Origin: Deltaproteobacteria bacterium RIFOXYA12_FULL_58_15
GTDB taxonomy: Bacteria > Myxococcota > XYA12-FULL-58-9
Assembly: GCA_001798605.1 (NCBI GenBank)
Contig: MGST01000042.1
Location: 1 to 64,000, forward strand
Direction: 5' to 3'
Length of the DNA: 64,000 bases
Shown: positions 42,141 through 51,118 of the stretch, piece by piece
Position numbering within the stretch: position 1 is the first letter of the stretch
Layout of the letters: every line of letters starts with the position of its first letter
Made by a program: the position numbers and the translations under genes
Notes under the pieces: model-generated
The model's input: only the letters and a program-made list of their open reading frames with translations
Told to the model about the DNA's origin: nothing
Database searches by the model: none

Positions 42141-44917
42141 ACCAGGTTATTTGTCCTCTTTGTGACGCGTCGTTACCAACACCCGCCGGACAAATGGTGT
42201 GGGTGCGGTGCCACGATTGCGGTGAGTTGGTCTTCCGTTCTTTGAGTGGACCGGAGGTCGTGGTCGCCCACGCGTCAGACGTTGTAGCGCAGGTGATCGG
42301 TGTCGCCCTCATCGATAGCCGATTTGCCCCCATTCGCGTCAGAAATGGCACTCAGGCGATGGCTGTGATGCTCGCTCGACGCCCGGCGGCAATTGTTCTC
42401 GATGTGGGATTGAGCGACATGATGTCTTTTCAGTTGATCGAGAAGATCCGCGCAGGAGAGTTGGCGGGAACCAAAGCCATTCTCGTCGCCTCCGTGTTCA
42501 ATAAGACAGCATACAAACGCAGGCCCGAAACTCTCTACGGCGCTGATGACTATGTTGAGCAGCACCACATTCCCGACATGCTGCCGAAGAAGCTCGCGTC
42601 GTTGTTGAACGAACCAGAGCCGAACTTGGGGCGGCTAGACGAGGCGGCGCTGCAGCGTCTCAACGATGACGAATCGATGCCCGAGTTGTCGGGGCGCAAT
42701 CGACTCCAAGCGTTGGCTCGCAGCATTGTCGCCGACATCGCTCTGTATCATGAGAATGAAGTGCATGCTTGCGTGAAATCCGCTGAGGGCACACCGCTTG
42801 TGTCGGCGCTCGACGAAGGTCGCCGTCTTCTTGCCAGCATGGCCATCGTCGACGGCGACACGGATCCGATCCAAGAGGCATTTGATGAGTTGGTCCGTGC
42901 GATGAGGGGTGCCATGTGCCCAACTGAGACGAAGGGCGTCGCCGAGCGTGCACGCCGGCAGAACCGTTATGTCCGCGCACAGGACCTTTGGCCCGATCAT
43001 CCAGGGGCTATTGCTGTGTTGCTAGATCTGTTGGGAGATTCTCACTGGCGCGTTCGCAAGGCGGCAGTCGTTGCCGCCGCCAGGTTCAGTACCGACGCCA
43101 ATCTGCCATCCAAGTTGGTGGATGGTTTGGCCTCACGAGACAACGCCGGCCTGCGCAACGCTTGCGCAGAAGCCCTGGTGTGCCTTGGACGTCCCGTCGT
43201 CGCGATGCTGATGGAGACTCTGCCTACTCAGGATGCCGATCACCGCAAGTTCGTCGTCGAGGCCTTGGGGCTCATCGGCACGGCGGAGGCACGAGCTGCA
43301 CTCATAGCGCAACTCGGCGACGACGACGTCAACGTTCGAGCGGCGGTGGCTGAGGCCTTGGGACATATCGGTGGGACAGAGGCGATAGAACCTCTCAAGG
43401 CGATGCTGGTGTCAAAAGACACCGAACTCTTGCATCGCGTCTACATATTGCAGGCATTGGTTAGCTGTGGTGAAACCATCCCATTCGATGAGATACAACA
43501 GTGGTTGGGACAGCGCGTTCTCGAGCGACAGGTCCTGGCCTTATTGGGGCGTTGCGCGGACGATCGAGCGATCGCGCCACTGTTGGAGGGCGTTGTTGCC
43601 TCGAGCCGAGAGACACGCGCCGTCGGGGTGTGCGCATTGGCTGAACTTCTTGCAGATCTCAAAGGGAAAGACACGGGCGTTGTTGCCCGTACGCTGGCCG
43701 CGGGAGTCGCGCGAGAGGCCGTCTTGGAGGCGCTCGCTGACCCAGATGATGATGTTCTGAAGGCGGCTGTTTCGGTTCTAGCGGCTACGGGTGATCCAGG
43801 CTTGGCACCGACGATCCTTTTGCGGTGCGCTTGCCGAAATGTCGTTGAAGCGGGTGTGCGCGCGGTGATTTCCATGGGGAGCCCAGTTGTGAAGCCGCTC
43901 CTAGAGGCGTTCGACTCTGCGCCCATCGAAGCTCGGGTGCTATTTCTCGAGGTGATTGAGCTGGTCGGCGACTCGATCAGTGTTCCCGTTCTCCTCGAGA
44001 TAGCGATGGGCCCGGATACACGTTCGTCAGAAGCGGCCCTGAGGGTGGTCGGCAAATTGGCCGGAGTTGATGTGTTGCCCGCGTTGATGCGGGTCGTGCG
44101 CGAGGGCGTGCCCGAGATTGCTCATGTAGCTGCGATGTCGATGTGTGCGATCGGCCGGCGAGAGGCTGATGCGGTGGGTGATTCTGTTGTCGCCAATTGG
44201 ATGTCGGGAGAGGTGAATCCCGAATGGTTGGTGGTGCTTGGCGGATTGAGTCGGGATGTTGACATCGAAGTGATAGCCGGTGCGACCCACCATCGCGACC
44301 CCGATGTGCGGTGCGCTGCCATTGATGCTGCCCGTTCCTATGGTACGAGTTTTGACGAAGAGAATGTCATCATGCTGCTGACCGACGAGCATGCACGGGT
44401 GCGTGCATCTGCCGCTCGCGCACTTGGCTGCTACCGTTCGGACACAGCCCTGGCAGCGCTGCTCGCGGCGTCACAGGATGCCGATCCATGGGTCGTCGCA
44501 GAGGCCGTCTTGAGTCTAGGCGGCGTCGGCGGTGATCAGGCAGTTCGCGTTCTCAAGGATGCCGCCGGCAGTTCGGTGGCACCGATTGCCATTGCCGCTC
44601 TCAAGAGTCTTTTCCGACTCAATCCTCCGCAGCTTGAGGCTGCGGTTGAAAAAGCGCTCGCGCACGCTGATCCTGAGGTTGTCCGGGAGGCGATTGCCGC
44701 GTCGGTTCGTTTGTATCCCGACCGTGCGCGCGAGTTGCTGGGCGATTCGCTGCGCAGTCGTTACTGGAACGTACGCGCAGCCGCTGCTGAGGCCTTGGTC
44801 AATCGCAGCATGGTGTTACCCGTTGAGCAGGTGGGCGCACTTCTCATCGCCGAAACAGAGCCACTTGTGCAAGAATCGTTGGAACGGTTGTTGCGCGTTG
44901 CCCAGGAGGGTGAATGA
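42137..44917 (+). CDS. Zinc-ribbon/pseudo-receiver/HEAT-repeat protein
   Basis: The 926-residue protein starts with a zinc ribbon (Cys6/Cys9, Cys25/Cys28), then a receiver-like domain (~40-155) that retains the phospho-Asp strand IVLDVG but lacks the acidic pair and the conserved Lys, and then about 700 residues of HEAT repeats, seen as recurring units such as DPDVRCAAIDAARSYG and HARVRASAARALG, with LLGDSHWRVRKAAVVAAARF early on. No catalytic site is visible. Lying between cheW and cheR with overlaps on both sides, it is probably a dedicated scaffold or output component of this chemosensory system. Confidence 0.85.
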   Translation: MNQVICPLCDASLPTPAGQMVWVRCHDCGELVFRSLSGPEVVVAHASDVVAQVIGVALIDSRFAPIRVRNGTQAMAVMLARRPAAIVLDVGLSDMMSFQLIEKIRAGELAGTKAILVASVFNKTAYKRRPETLYGADDYVEQHHIPDMLPKKLASLLNEPEPNLGRLDEAALQRLNDDESMPELSGRNRLQALARSIVADIALYHENEVHACVKSAEGTPLVSALDEGRRLLASMAIVDGDTDPIQEAFDELVRAMRGAMCPTETKGVAERARRQNRYVRAQDLWPDHPGAIAVLLDLLGDSHWRVRKAAVVAAARFSTDANLPSKLVDGLASRDNAGLRNACAEALVCLGRPVVAMLMETLPTQDADHRKFVVEALGLIGTAEARAALIAQLGDDDVNVRAAVAEALGHIGGTEAIEPLKAMLVSKDTELLHRVYILQALVSCGETIPFDEIQQWLGQRVLERQVLALLGRCADDRAIAPLLEGVVASSRETRAVGVCALAELLADLKGKDTGVVARTLAAGVAREAVLEALADPDDDVLKAAVSVLAATGDPGLAPTILLRCACRNVVEAGVRAVISMGSPVVKPLLEAFDSAPIEARVLFLEVIELVGDSISVPVLLEIAMGPDTRSSEAALRVVGKLAGVDVLPALMRVVREGVPEIAHVAAMSMCAIGRREADAVGDSVVANWMSGEVNPEWLVVLGGLSRDVDIEVIAGATHHRDPDVRCAAIDAARSYGTSFDEENVIMLLTDEHARVRASAARALGCYRSDTALAALLAASQDADPWVVAEAVLSLGGVGGDQAVRVLKDAAGSSVAPIAIAALKSLFRLNPPQLEAAVEKALAHADPEVVREAIAASVRLYPDRARELLGDSLRSRYWNVRAAAAEALVNRSMVLPVEQVGALLIAETEPLVQESLERLLRVAQEGE

Positions 44918-45774
44918 TCCTGGGGGCGGGCAGAGCGGTCAGTATGACCGATGAGGAGTTTCGTCTCATCCGGGATCTCATCTGCGATTTTTGTGGCATC
45001 TACTTCGAGGATTCTCTCAAGTTCTTGGTCGAGAGGCGGCTGCAGCCGCGTCTTCCGGTGTTTGGCTTTGTCAGTTTTCGAGACTACTACCGACTGATCA
45101 AATACGGTCGTGAATGTGAACGCGAGTTTGACGAGATCGTCGAACGGGTGACCACCAACGAGACATATTTTTTCCGTGAGGCGTATCAGCTGCGCGCGTT
45201 CACCGATGAAATTTTGCCGATGGTGGTGGCGCAGAGATCAGAGGGCCGGATTCGAGTTTGGTCGGCAGGTTGCTCTACGGGTGAGGAACCCTATTCTATC
45301 GCCATGTTGCTCGACAAATGTCCCATTGTTGCCGGGCGTCCCGTCGACGTTTTTGGCAATGACATTTCTCGAAAGGTGCTGCGAACTGCGCGAGCAGGCA
45401 TGTACACCCAGGCATCCTTTCGCAGCACGGACAATGCGTACATTAAAGAATACTTCCATCGTGACGGACGCACCTACCAACTGGATGAGCGTATCCGCAA
45501 TCGTGTCACATTTGGGCATCTCAACCTTATGGATGAGAATGCTTTGGCCCTGATCGGCAAAGTCGACGTCATCCTTTGCCGTAACGTCATCATCTATTTC
45601 AACCATGCCAGTCGTGCCAGGCTACTGGCTACTTTCTATCGCAAGCTTCGGCCCGGCGGTTTTCTCCTCCTCGGACACTCCGAGTCGCTGGTAAACGAGA
45701 CCAAAGACTTCGAACTCGCACCACTCACCAACGACATGGTTTACCGGAAACCGGGAGAGGGCTCCTTGCTATGA
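44914..45774 (+). CDS. cheR: Chemoreceptor methyltransferase CheR
   Basis: The 286-residue product has the helical CheR N-domain and a SAM-dependent methyltransferase domain: TTNETYFFRE, the SAM loop VWSAGCSTGEEPYSIAM, then NDISRKVLRTARAG and DVILCRNVIIYF, ending LGHSESL. It methylates glutamates of chemoreceptors. ATG 44914 overlaps the HEAT gene stop (ATGA) after AGGAGGG; ATG 44944 would fit the family start better but has no such site. Its stop overlaps cheB. Confidence 0.95.
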   Translation: MILGAGRAVSMTDEEFRLIRDLICDFCGIYFEDSLKFLVERRLQPRLPVFGFVSFRDYYRLIKYGRECEREFDEIVERVTTNETYFFREAYQLRAFTDEILPMVVAQRSEGRIRVWSAGCSTGEEPYSIAMLLDKCPIVAGRPVDVFGNDISRKVLRTARAGMYTQASFRSTDNAYIKEYFHRDGRTYQLDERIRNRVTFGHLNLMDENALALIGKVDVILCRNVIIYFNHASRARLLATFYRKLRPGGFLLLGHSESLVNETKDFELAPLTNDMVYRKPGEGSLL

Positions 45775-46820
45775 AGAAACTGCGTGTCTTGGTCATTGAT
45801 GATTCGGCGTACAATCGAAAGACGTTGACGGAGTTGCTCCAGGCAAACTCCGAGATTGAGGTGGTGGGCAGAGCTTATGACGGCGAAGAGGGGCTCAAGC
45901 TTGTTGCGTCACTCAAACCTGATCTGATTACCCTCGACATTGAGATGCCCAGAATGGATGGATTCACGTTCCTGCGCATCCTCATGCACCAAATGCCGAC
46001 TCCAGTCATTGTCATAAGCTCCCACAGTCGCAAGGAAGAGGTGTTTCAGGCCTTGGAGCTCGGGGCTCTCGATTTTGTCGCCAAACCCTCACACCACATC
46101 GCACCCGACCTGAAGGAGCTGGGTGAGGAGCTCATCTCCAAAGTACTAGCCATTCGCGGGCTGCGGGCGCTGCCTGGACAAGCCGCGCCGGCGAAGAATC
46201 GGCACGCACCGAAGGAACCGATGGTCAAAGGTGGCGAGGTCGACAGAGTTGTCTGCATTGGTGCATCTACCGGTGGGCCGCCAGCGTTGGAATCGATATT
46301 CAAATCGCTGCCCAGTTTTGCGAGCACGGCCTTTTTGGTTGCGCAGCACATGCCGGAAAAGTTCACCCGCGCGTTTGCGGACAGGCTCAATCGCATGGTC
46401 GACCTCGATGTGCATGAGGCCGAAGGGGGGACACGAATTACCGCTGGCAACGTGTATGTCGCACCGGGAGGTAGCCACATGGTGGTGGCTAAAGGTACCC
46501 ATGGGCCCGTTTTGCATATCGTGCCTACAGAGGATGAGGACCGTTACACCCCGTCGATTGACAGGTTGTTGGAATCAGCGGCGGAGCATTACCACCAGTC
46601 ATTGCTCGCGATTCTACTCACGGGCATGGGCTCGGACGGTAGTGTTGGCATCGAGGTGGTGAGGCGGCTTGGGGGCCGAACCCTAGCGGAATCGGAGGAG
46701 ACGGCTGTGGTGTTTGGTATGCCGAAGGAGGCGATCGCTACCGGTTGCGTCGATGAGGTTCTCGCGCTTTCATTAATAATTGAACGGATTCAGGAGTTTG
46801 CGGCGGCGCGCAGGCCATAA
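45771..46820 (+). CDS. cheB: Chemotaxis methylesterase CheB
   Basis: The 349-residue protein has a receiver (phospho-Asp in LITLDIEMPRMDG, ~residue 55; KPSHH) and a methylesterase domain with the catalytic triad regions CIGASTGGPPAL (Ser), LVAQHMPEKFT (His) and LLTGMGSDG (Asp). It removes methyl groups added by CheR, giving adaptation. The presence of both CheR and CheB shows that receptors with methylation sites must exist, though none is encoded in the window. Confidence 0.97.
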   Translation: MKKLRVLVIDDSAYNRKTLTELLQANSEIEVVGRAYDGEEGLKLVASLKPDLITLDIEMPRMDGFTFLRILMHQMPTPVIVISSHSRKEEVFQALELGALDFVAKPSHHIAPDLKELGEELISKVLAIRGLRALPGQAAPAKNRHAPKEPMVKGGEVDRVVCIGASTGGPPALESIFKSLPSFASTAFLVAQHMPEKFTRAFADRLNRMVDLDVHEAEGGTRITAGNVYVAPGGSHMVVAKGTHGPVLHIVPTEDEDRYTPSIDRLLESAAEHYHQSLLAILLTGMGSDGSVGIEVVRRLGGRTLAESEETAVVFGMPKEAIATGCVDEVLALSLIIERIQEFAAARRP

Positions 46821-46893
46821 GAGAGAGAATCTTGAGGCGACCGGCAGAGCCTGCTAAGACGAAAGGACAGCAAGGCTGTATTAGTAGGGTGCC

Positions 46894-47748
46894 ATGGTAC
46901 ACGACAAAAAAGGCAAAGAGCGGGACGACGTGGGTGAGGGCAAGGATGACGCTCGTCAGGAGGTCGTGCAGATCGTCAAGCGCGGTGCCGAATTCACCGA
47001 GGAAGTCCTCAAGGAGAATGAACGTCTCCGCTATAGGGTGGCACAATTGGAGACCGCGCAGAGTTCTGTAGGCAAGGATGACTCGCTTGTTGCAGAGCTG
47101 TTGGCGAAGATTCGTCGACTCGAGCACGAGCGATCAGAGATAGGCAGACGATTCGCTGAGGTGGAAGCTGAGAACCAGAACTTCGCCAATCGGTACATCG
47201 AGATCGAAAACGAGAACAACAATCTTCTCAACATCTATGTCGCCAGTTATCAGCTGCATTCGACTCTCGATTTCCATGAGGTCTTACAGATTCTCATCGA
47301 AATCATTCTCAACTTTGTCGGAGCCGAGGTTTTTGCCATCGGCCTGGTGCCTGAGGGCGGCGGACCGTTGCGGCCGTTGATTGTTGAGGGCATGGAACGT
47401 GATGAACTGGCCTCTTTGGCTACCGACTCGGGGGTCGTGGGGGATGTCGTTGCTTCCGGGGAGCCACGTTTTGTGGAGTTCAGTGAGAGTCGTGAGGTCA
47501 AGCTTCGGGATCCGGGAATTTGCGTTCCGCTCAAAATAAAGGGACAAGTTATCGGTGTGGTGTTGATCTATCGATTCTTGCAACAGAAGACGGAGCTCGC
47601 CGCCGTCGACCATGAGTTGTTCACTCTGCTTGCGGGGCACGCAGCGACTGCAATTTTCGCATCGAAACTCTACACGGACTCAAAACGTAAACTGAAGACC
47701 ATCCAAGGCTTCATCGACCTGATGACGTCCGAAGGGGCGGCTGGATAG
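46894..47748 (+). CDS. Coiled-coil and GAF domain protein
   Basis: Residues ~20-115 are a long charged coiled coil (EFTEEVLKENERLRYRVAQ and following heptads with FAEVEAENQNFANRYIEIE), and residues ~125-280 form a GAF domain (ILNFVGAEVFAIGLV, then a conserved PL-IKG-VIGVV strand pair). It has no kinase or cyclase domain. It may act as a sensor or scaffold for the array. A receptor-like coiled coil without membrane helices suggests it could take a receptor's place, but this is speculation. It follows cheB by 73 bases. Confidence 0.8.
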   Translation: MVHDKKGKERDDVGEGKDDARQEVVQIVKRGAEFTEEVLKENERLRYRVAQLETAQSSVGKDDSLVAELLAKIRRLEHERSEIGRRFAEVEAENQNFANRYIEIENENNNLLNIYVASYQLHSTLDFHEVLQILIEIILNFVGAEVFAIGLVPEGGGPLRPLIVEGMERDELASLATDSGVVGDVVASGEPRFVEFSESREVKLRDPGICVPLKIKGQVIGVVLIYRFLQQKTELAAVDHELFTLLAGHAATAIFASKLYTDSKRKLKTIQGFIDLMTSEGAAG

Positions 47749-47751
47749 GGC

Positions 47752-48126
47752 ATGTCAGATTTCTCGGCATTGGTTGTTGAAGATTCGCCCACAATGCGGC
47801 AGTTGATCGTATTCGCATTGCGGCGTCTGCAGACCCTCAAAGTTACCGAGGCCGATGATGGCGTCGATGCTTTGAAAAAATTGCAGGCGGCAAAGTTTGA
47901 CATTCTCATCACCGACATCAATATGCCGATCATGGATGGCCTCAAGCTCGTGAGCTTGGTGCGCAAGGATGAAATTCACAAGGACATCCCCATTGTTATC
48001 ATTACCACTGAGGGGGCGCAGGAAGATCGCCAACGCGCTCTGGCCCTTGGTGCCAATGCTTACATAACCAAGCCGATTCAGGCACCGCAGGTGATCAACA
48101 CGGTCAAAGAGCTTCTCAAGCTCTAA
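47752..48126 (+). CDS. CheY-like response regulator
   Basis: A 124-residue receiver with LVVEDSPTMRQL, phospho-Asp in ILITDINMPIMDGLKLV (~residue 54), VIITTEGAQEDRQRA and AYITKPIQ. It is the second CheY-like protein of the cluster and resembles the first (38608). It starts three bases after the GAF gene stop and closes the cluster. Confidence 0.92.
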   Translation: MSDFSALVVEDSPTMRQLIVFALRRLQTLKVTEADDGVDALKKLQAAKFDILITDINMPIMDGLKLVSLVRKDEIHKDIPIVIITTEGAQEDRQRALALGANAYITKPIQAPQVINTVKELLKL

Positions 48127-48133
48127 AAGCCCT

Positions 48134-48223
48134 AAACAGTGACGCATTGGAAAAGAGACGCGAGCGAGACGAGGCGGAGCCGAGGAGCCCGCGCAGTGGA
48201 TCTTTTTCAAGGCATTGCTGTTT
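48134..48223. repeat. Long imperfect inverted repeat between convergent genes
   Basis: The arm 48134-48156 pairs with 48201-48223: 18 of 23 positions complement, and some mismatches would be G-U pairs in RNA. The 44-base centre is a purine-rich, GA-repeating sequence. It sits exactly between the last chemosensory gene and the convergent acyl-CoA-binding protein gene, and its right arm touches the latter's stop codon, so a bidirectional terminator is likely. Confidence 0.6.
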
Positions 48224-48488
48224 AAGTCATCAGGCCATTGACCAATGCGACATAGTCCTTCATGGCCGACTCTTTGCTCTTGCCCTTGAGCTTGTCCCAG
48301 GCGTCGTGTTTTGCGCGGCCTTTGAGATTGATCATGCCGGGGCGCTTGCCCTGCACGTCGCCTGCGGTGCCTTGTTTGTACAATGCGTATAGCTTGAGCA
48401 GTGTGTTGTTGTCGGGCGCATTCGACAGCTTCATGACGTTTTGTGCCGCTTGCTTGAATTCTTGCTCGAGATCTTCCATTGCTGCCAT
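48222..48488 (-). CDS. Acyl-CoA-binding protein
   Basis: The 88-residue protein matches the ACBP family: DLEQEFKQAAQNVMKLSN at the start, the LLKLYALYKQGTAGDV signature, then KRPGMINLKGRAKHDAWDKL and a final helix with MKDYVALVNGL. ACBPs carry long-chain acyl-CoA esters in the cytosol and are near-universal in eukaryotes but only patchy in bacteria. ATG 48488 is used since GAGGAGAG precedes it; ATG 48479 is also possible. Convergent with the CheY gene, divergent from the next. Confidence 0.92.
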   Translation of the reverse strand: MAAMEDLEQEFKQAAQNVMKLSNAPDNNTLLKLYALYKQGTAGDVQGKRPGMINLKGRAKHDAWDKLKGKSKESAMKDYVALVNGLMT

Positions 48489-48620
48489 GGGGCTCTCCTC
48501 GGCCGTATTCTTCCGGCGAATTTGGCGCTGTGAAACTTGCATGCCAACACGGACTCGACTTGGCTGCAAGGGACTTTCGTGATGTATGCGATGGCGATTG
48601 GGGAGAAAGGAGCAAGTCAG

Positions 48621-49250
48621 GTGAGCCACCCATGGTTGGACGGCCGACTCTCAAAGGTCGAGTCATTGTCGGACACGGTGCGCATGTGGACCTTTCTCGC
48701 TGGAAACACAGCCAAGGGGGATTTGCAGGCGGTGGGTCATGATTGGCGATGCCTGGCCCAGGACGACCATCTCGGTGGCATCGAGGCCATTTTGCAGACC
48801 CATCTCTTTGCCGGGTACCCTCGCACCATCAATGCCCTGGCGACTGTCCGTGGGCTCGGGGTGTCACCTGGGGTTCGAGTGGGTGAAGTCGACTCCAGTA
48901 TGTGGACCGAACTCGGCGAGGGGAATTGTCGCACGATTTATGGGTCAGCCTATGACCGCTTGCGCGATCGCATTGCCGGGCTGCATCCCGACATCGATCG
49001 CTGGATGGTCGAAATCGGTTATGGGCGCATCCTGTCGCGGCCAGGTCTGACTCTGCGGGAGAGGGAGCTCTGCGTGATTGCCGTGCTTGCGGGGCAGAAC
49101 GTCGCGCCACAGTTGTCCAGTCATCTGCGCGGTGCCATGCGCGCCGGTGCCACCCCTGTGGAGTGCACTGCGATTCTCGAGCAAACGGATCTCGTTTGGG
49201 GACCCGAAGCCCGCAGACAAGTCGATATTGTGTGGGGAGAGTTACGATGA
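48621..49250 (+). CDS. Carboxymuconolactone decarboxylase-like protein
   Basis: The 209-residue product has the helical AhpD/CMD fold in its C-terminal half: LHPDIDRWMVEIGYGRILSR, then LTLRERELCVIAVLAGQNVAPQL and HLRGAMRAGATPVECTAIL, the usual helices of the fold. The paired CxxC of AhpD-type reductases is absent, so a peroxidase role is unlikely. Start GTG 48621 has AAGGAG nine bases upstream; further upstream codons lie in the promoter region. It overlaps the next gene by ATGA, so the two belong together. Confidence 0.7.
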   Translation: MSHPWLDGRLSKVESLSDTVRMWTFLAGNTAKGDLQAVGHDWRCLAQDDHLGGIEAILQTHLFAGYPRTINALATVRGLGVSPGVRVGEVDSSMWTELGEGNCRTIYGSAYDRLRDRIAGLHPDIDRWMVEIGYGRILSRPGLTLRERELCVIAVLAGQNVAPQLSSHLRGAMRAGATPVECTAILEQTDLVWGPEARRQVDIVWGELR

Positions 49251-50080
49251 TCTATCTGCTGTTGGTAGCGGCTCTGATTTCCGAAGGTGCGGGTCGGCCA
49301 GAGCAACAGTCCGGCCACCGCATCGTTCACCAAGAATCGACACCATTCGGCATGCTCTTCGTTATCGATGAAGGGGGAATGCGGTACTTGCGATTTGACT
49401 CAGCCAGTGGCGATGACCAGAGCATGATCTCGTTGAATGACCAGGATGCGGTGTCGATGGATTACGTCCGTTTTTCCGCAGTGGGTCTCGGCTACGTGGA
49501 GGCGCCCCAACGGTTGCTCATGGTGGGCTTGGGCGGCGGTACATTCACCGCGTTCGCGCACCGCGTCTTGCCCGACATGGAAATCGATGTCGTAGAGGTC
49601 AATCCTGCGGTTCTGCGTGTGGCCGAGAAATATTTTGGCGTTTCGCGCGACGCTCGATTGCGGGTGCACATCGACGATGGTCGCAGGTATCTCGAAAACA
49701 CCAGCACTCAGTACGATCTCATCCTGCTCGATGCCTACACCGGAAGTGGCATTCCGAGCCACCTGACGGGAGGTGACTTTTTCGATTTGACAAAGAGACG
49801 TTTGAGTCCAAAGGGGGTTCTGGTTGCCAATTTAGCTGTGGACGATCGTCTTGAACGAACCCTCATCGATGTAATTGAGAGGGAAGTGGGGGCAGTCGAT
49901 TGTTTCCGCACTCCCGACAGTCTCAATCTCATCGTCGTTGCCAAGCCAGTTGGTCGTGTCGGCCAACGGCAGTTGGCAGCTCGAAGCGCCAAACTCGATC
50001 AGGATCTCAAACTGCCTTTCGAACTCGCTCGGGTCGCGGGTGCCGTCGATGCCGATTGTGCGAGTGCACGGTCTCCGTGA
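49247..50080 (+). CDS. Exported spermidine-synthase-like protein
   Basis: The 277-residue protein has a Rossmann methyltransferase-like fold of the spermidine synthase family: LLMVGLGGGTFTAFAHRVL (SAM-type loop), IDVVEVNPAVLRVAEKYF, HIDDGRRYLE and DLILLDAYTG. The first 18 residues (MIYLLLVAALISEGAG) look like a signal peptide, which would place an SAM-type enzyme outside the cytoplasm, where no cofactor is expected. The first residue is the start since ATG 49247 has GGGGAGAG upstream. No paired SpeD gene lies near. Whether it still binds a nucleotide is unknown. Confidence 0.75.
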   Translation: MIYLLLVAALISEGAGRPEQQSGHRIVHQESTPFGMLFVIDEGGMRYLRFDSASGDDQSMISLNDQDAVSMDYVRFSAVGLGYVEAPQRLLMVGLGGGTFTAFAHRVLPDMEIDVVEVNPAVLRVAEKYFGVSRDARLRVHIDDGRRYLENTSTQYDLILLDAYTGSGIPSHLTGGDFFDLTKRRLSPKGVLVANLAVDDRLERTLIDVIEREVGAVDCFRTPDSLNLIVVAKPVGRVGQRQLAARSAKLDQDLKLPFELARVAGAVDADCASARSP

Positions 50081-51118
50081 TTAATTGGGCGGGGCGTGGC
50101 TGCGGCGTCGCCACAGCAGCAGACTGCACAACACAAGGAGAAGGAGTGGGACAGTTGTCGCGACGGGTGAGGCGGCACAACCGGAACCATCGTCTGAGCC
50201 GGTCTCTGTGATCTTCACGTCGTTAACCAATGGCATCGGTGACGCACAAAAGCCGTAACCGCTCCAATCACTGCAGGTTTGGCCGGTGCAGTTGCCGCAA
50301 CCCTCCAGTTCAAGCGCGCAGCTGGGTTGCTCGGCGTATTGGTTGGCGGTGGCGGCGGGATATTTGAAAACGACACCATCGCGATCGTCGCAGGCAAGGC
50401 TGCGTTTGTCGATGTCACCGAGTTTGGCCGTCGCACACATCGTTGATCCTTTGGCGCAGCTTGGATCGAGTTCACCCCACTCATCGGGGTGTCCGAGGCC
50501 AAGGATATGGCCGATCTCGTGCACCGCGGTATTGGCGAGATCGGTGAAGCGGCACTCAGGATCAGGATCATCGCGGGTGTTGCCATTGCAGTTGGGGCAG
50601 CATCCGTCGAGGTCAGCGAAAGTGAACTCCTCCGAGTTGAATTCAATGTCACCGTCGAAGATCTCACCGGTCTGTGCGCTGTAGGTCGTTGTGGTCAGGG
50701 CGATGATGCGGTCAGAATGGGGCCAATCCTTGTCGCGAAAGATGATCAGATTCTCATTGGCCGCGGGATCGAGGAAATCGAAGCCGACAAGGTCTCTGTC
50801 AACTCGCGCGGCCAGGGGAGTGAAGGTGATGTCGGTGGAGTTGTTGGGCGGCTGGCAACCGGAAATACCTACCCAGGTTGCAAATGAAGCGCCAATGACA
50901 GCTTCTTCATTTGTGCCAGCCAGATCTCCTGTGCCTGCAGCGTGAAATGCATAGGTCAGATCTCGGTGGAACCAAGACAACGATGGCCCAGTCTCTAGGT
51001 TTGTGCCCGTGATAACCCGTGAGCATACCCATGCGTTGGCGTCGGTGGTGATGAGGGTGAGCGCCAACGCCGCGAAACACAATGCAAAAGTCCCACTGCT
51101 GAAGATGCTACGGTGCAC
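50081..51118 (-). CDS. Matrixin-type zinc metalloprotease with MYXO-CTERM-like tail
   Basis: The 345-residue product has a signal peptide (cleavage near ANA, residue 29), a metzincin/matrixin zinc motif AVHEIGHILGLGHPDEW (~residues 200-215) and Cys-rich regions likely to hold disulphides. It ends with a GSGCAASP turn, a membrane helix VATTVPLLLLVLCSLLLW and RRRS: the layout of the MYXO-CTERM sorting signal (Cys, helix, Arg cluster) used by Myxococcota to place proteins on the surface or in outer membrane vesicles. It follows the gene at 51108 by an 11-base overlap. Confidence 0.88.
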   Translation of the reverse strand: MHRSIFSSGTFALCFAALALTLITTDANAWVCSRVITGTNLETGPSLSWFHRDLTYAFHAAGTGDLAGTNEEAVIGASFATWVGISGCQPPNNSTDITFTPLAARVDRDLVGFDFLDPAANENLIIFRDKDWPHSDRIIALTTTTYSAQTGEIFDGDIEFNSEEFTFADLDGCCPNCNGNTRDDPDPECRFTDLANTAVHEIGHILGLGHPDEWGELDPSCAKGSTMCATAKLGDIDKRSLACDDRDGVVFKYPAATANQYAEQPSCALELEGCGNCTGQTCSDWSGYGFCASPMPLVNDVKITETGSDDGSGCAASPVATTVPLLLLVLCSLLLWRRRSHAPPN

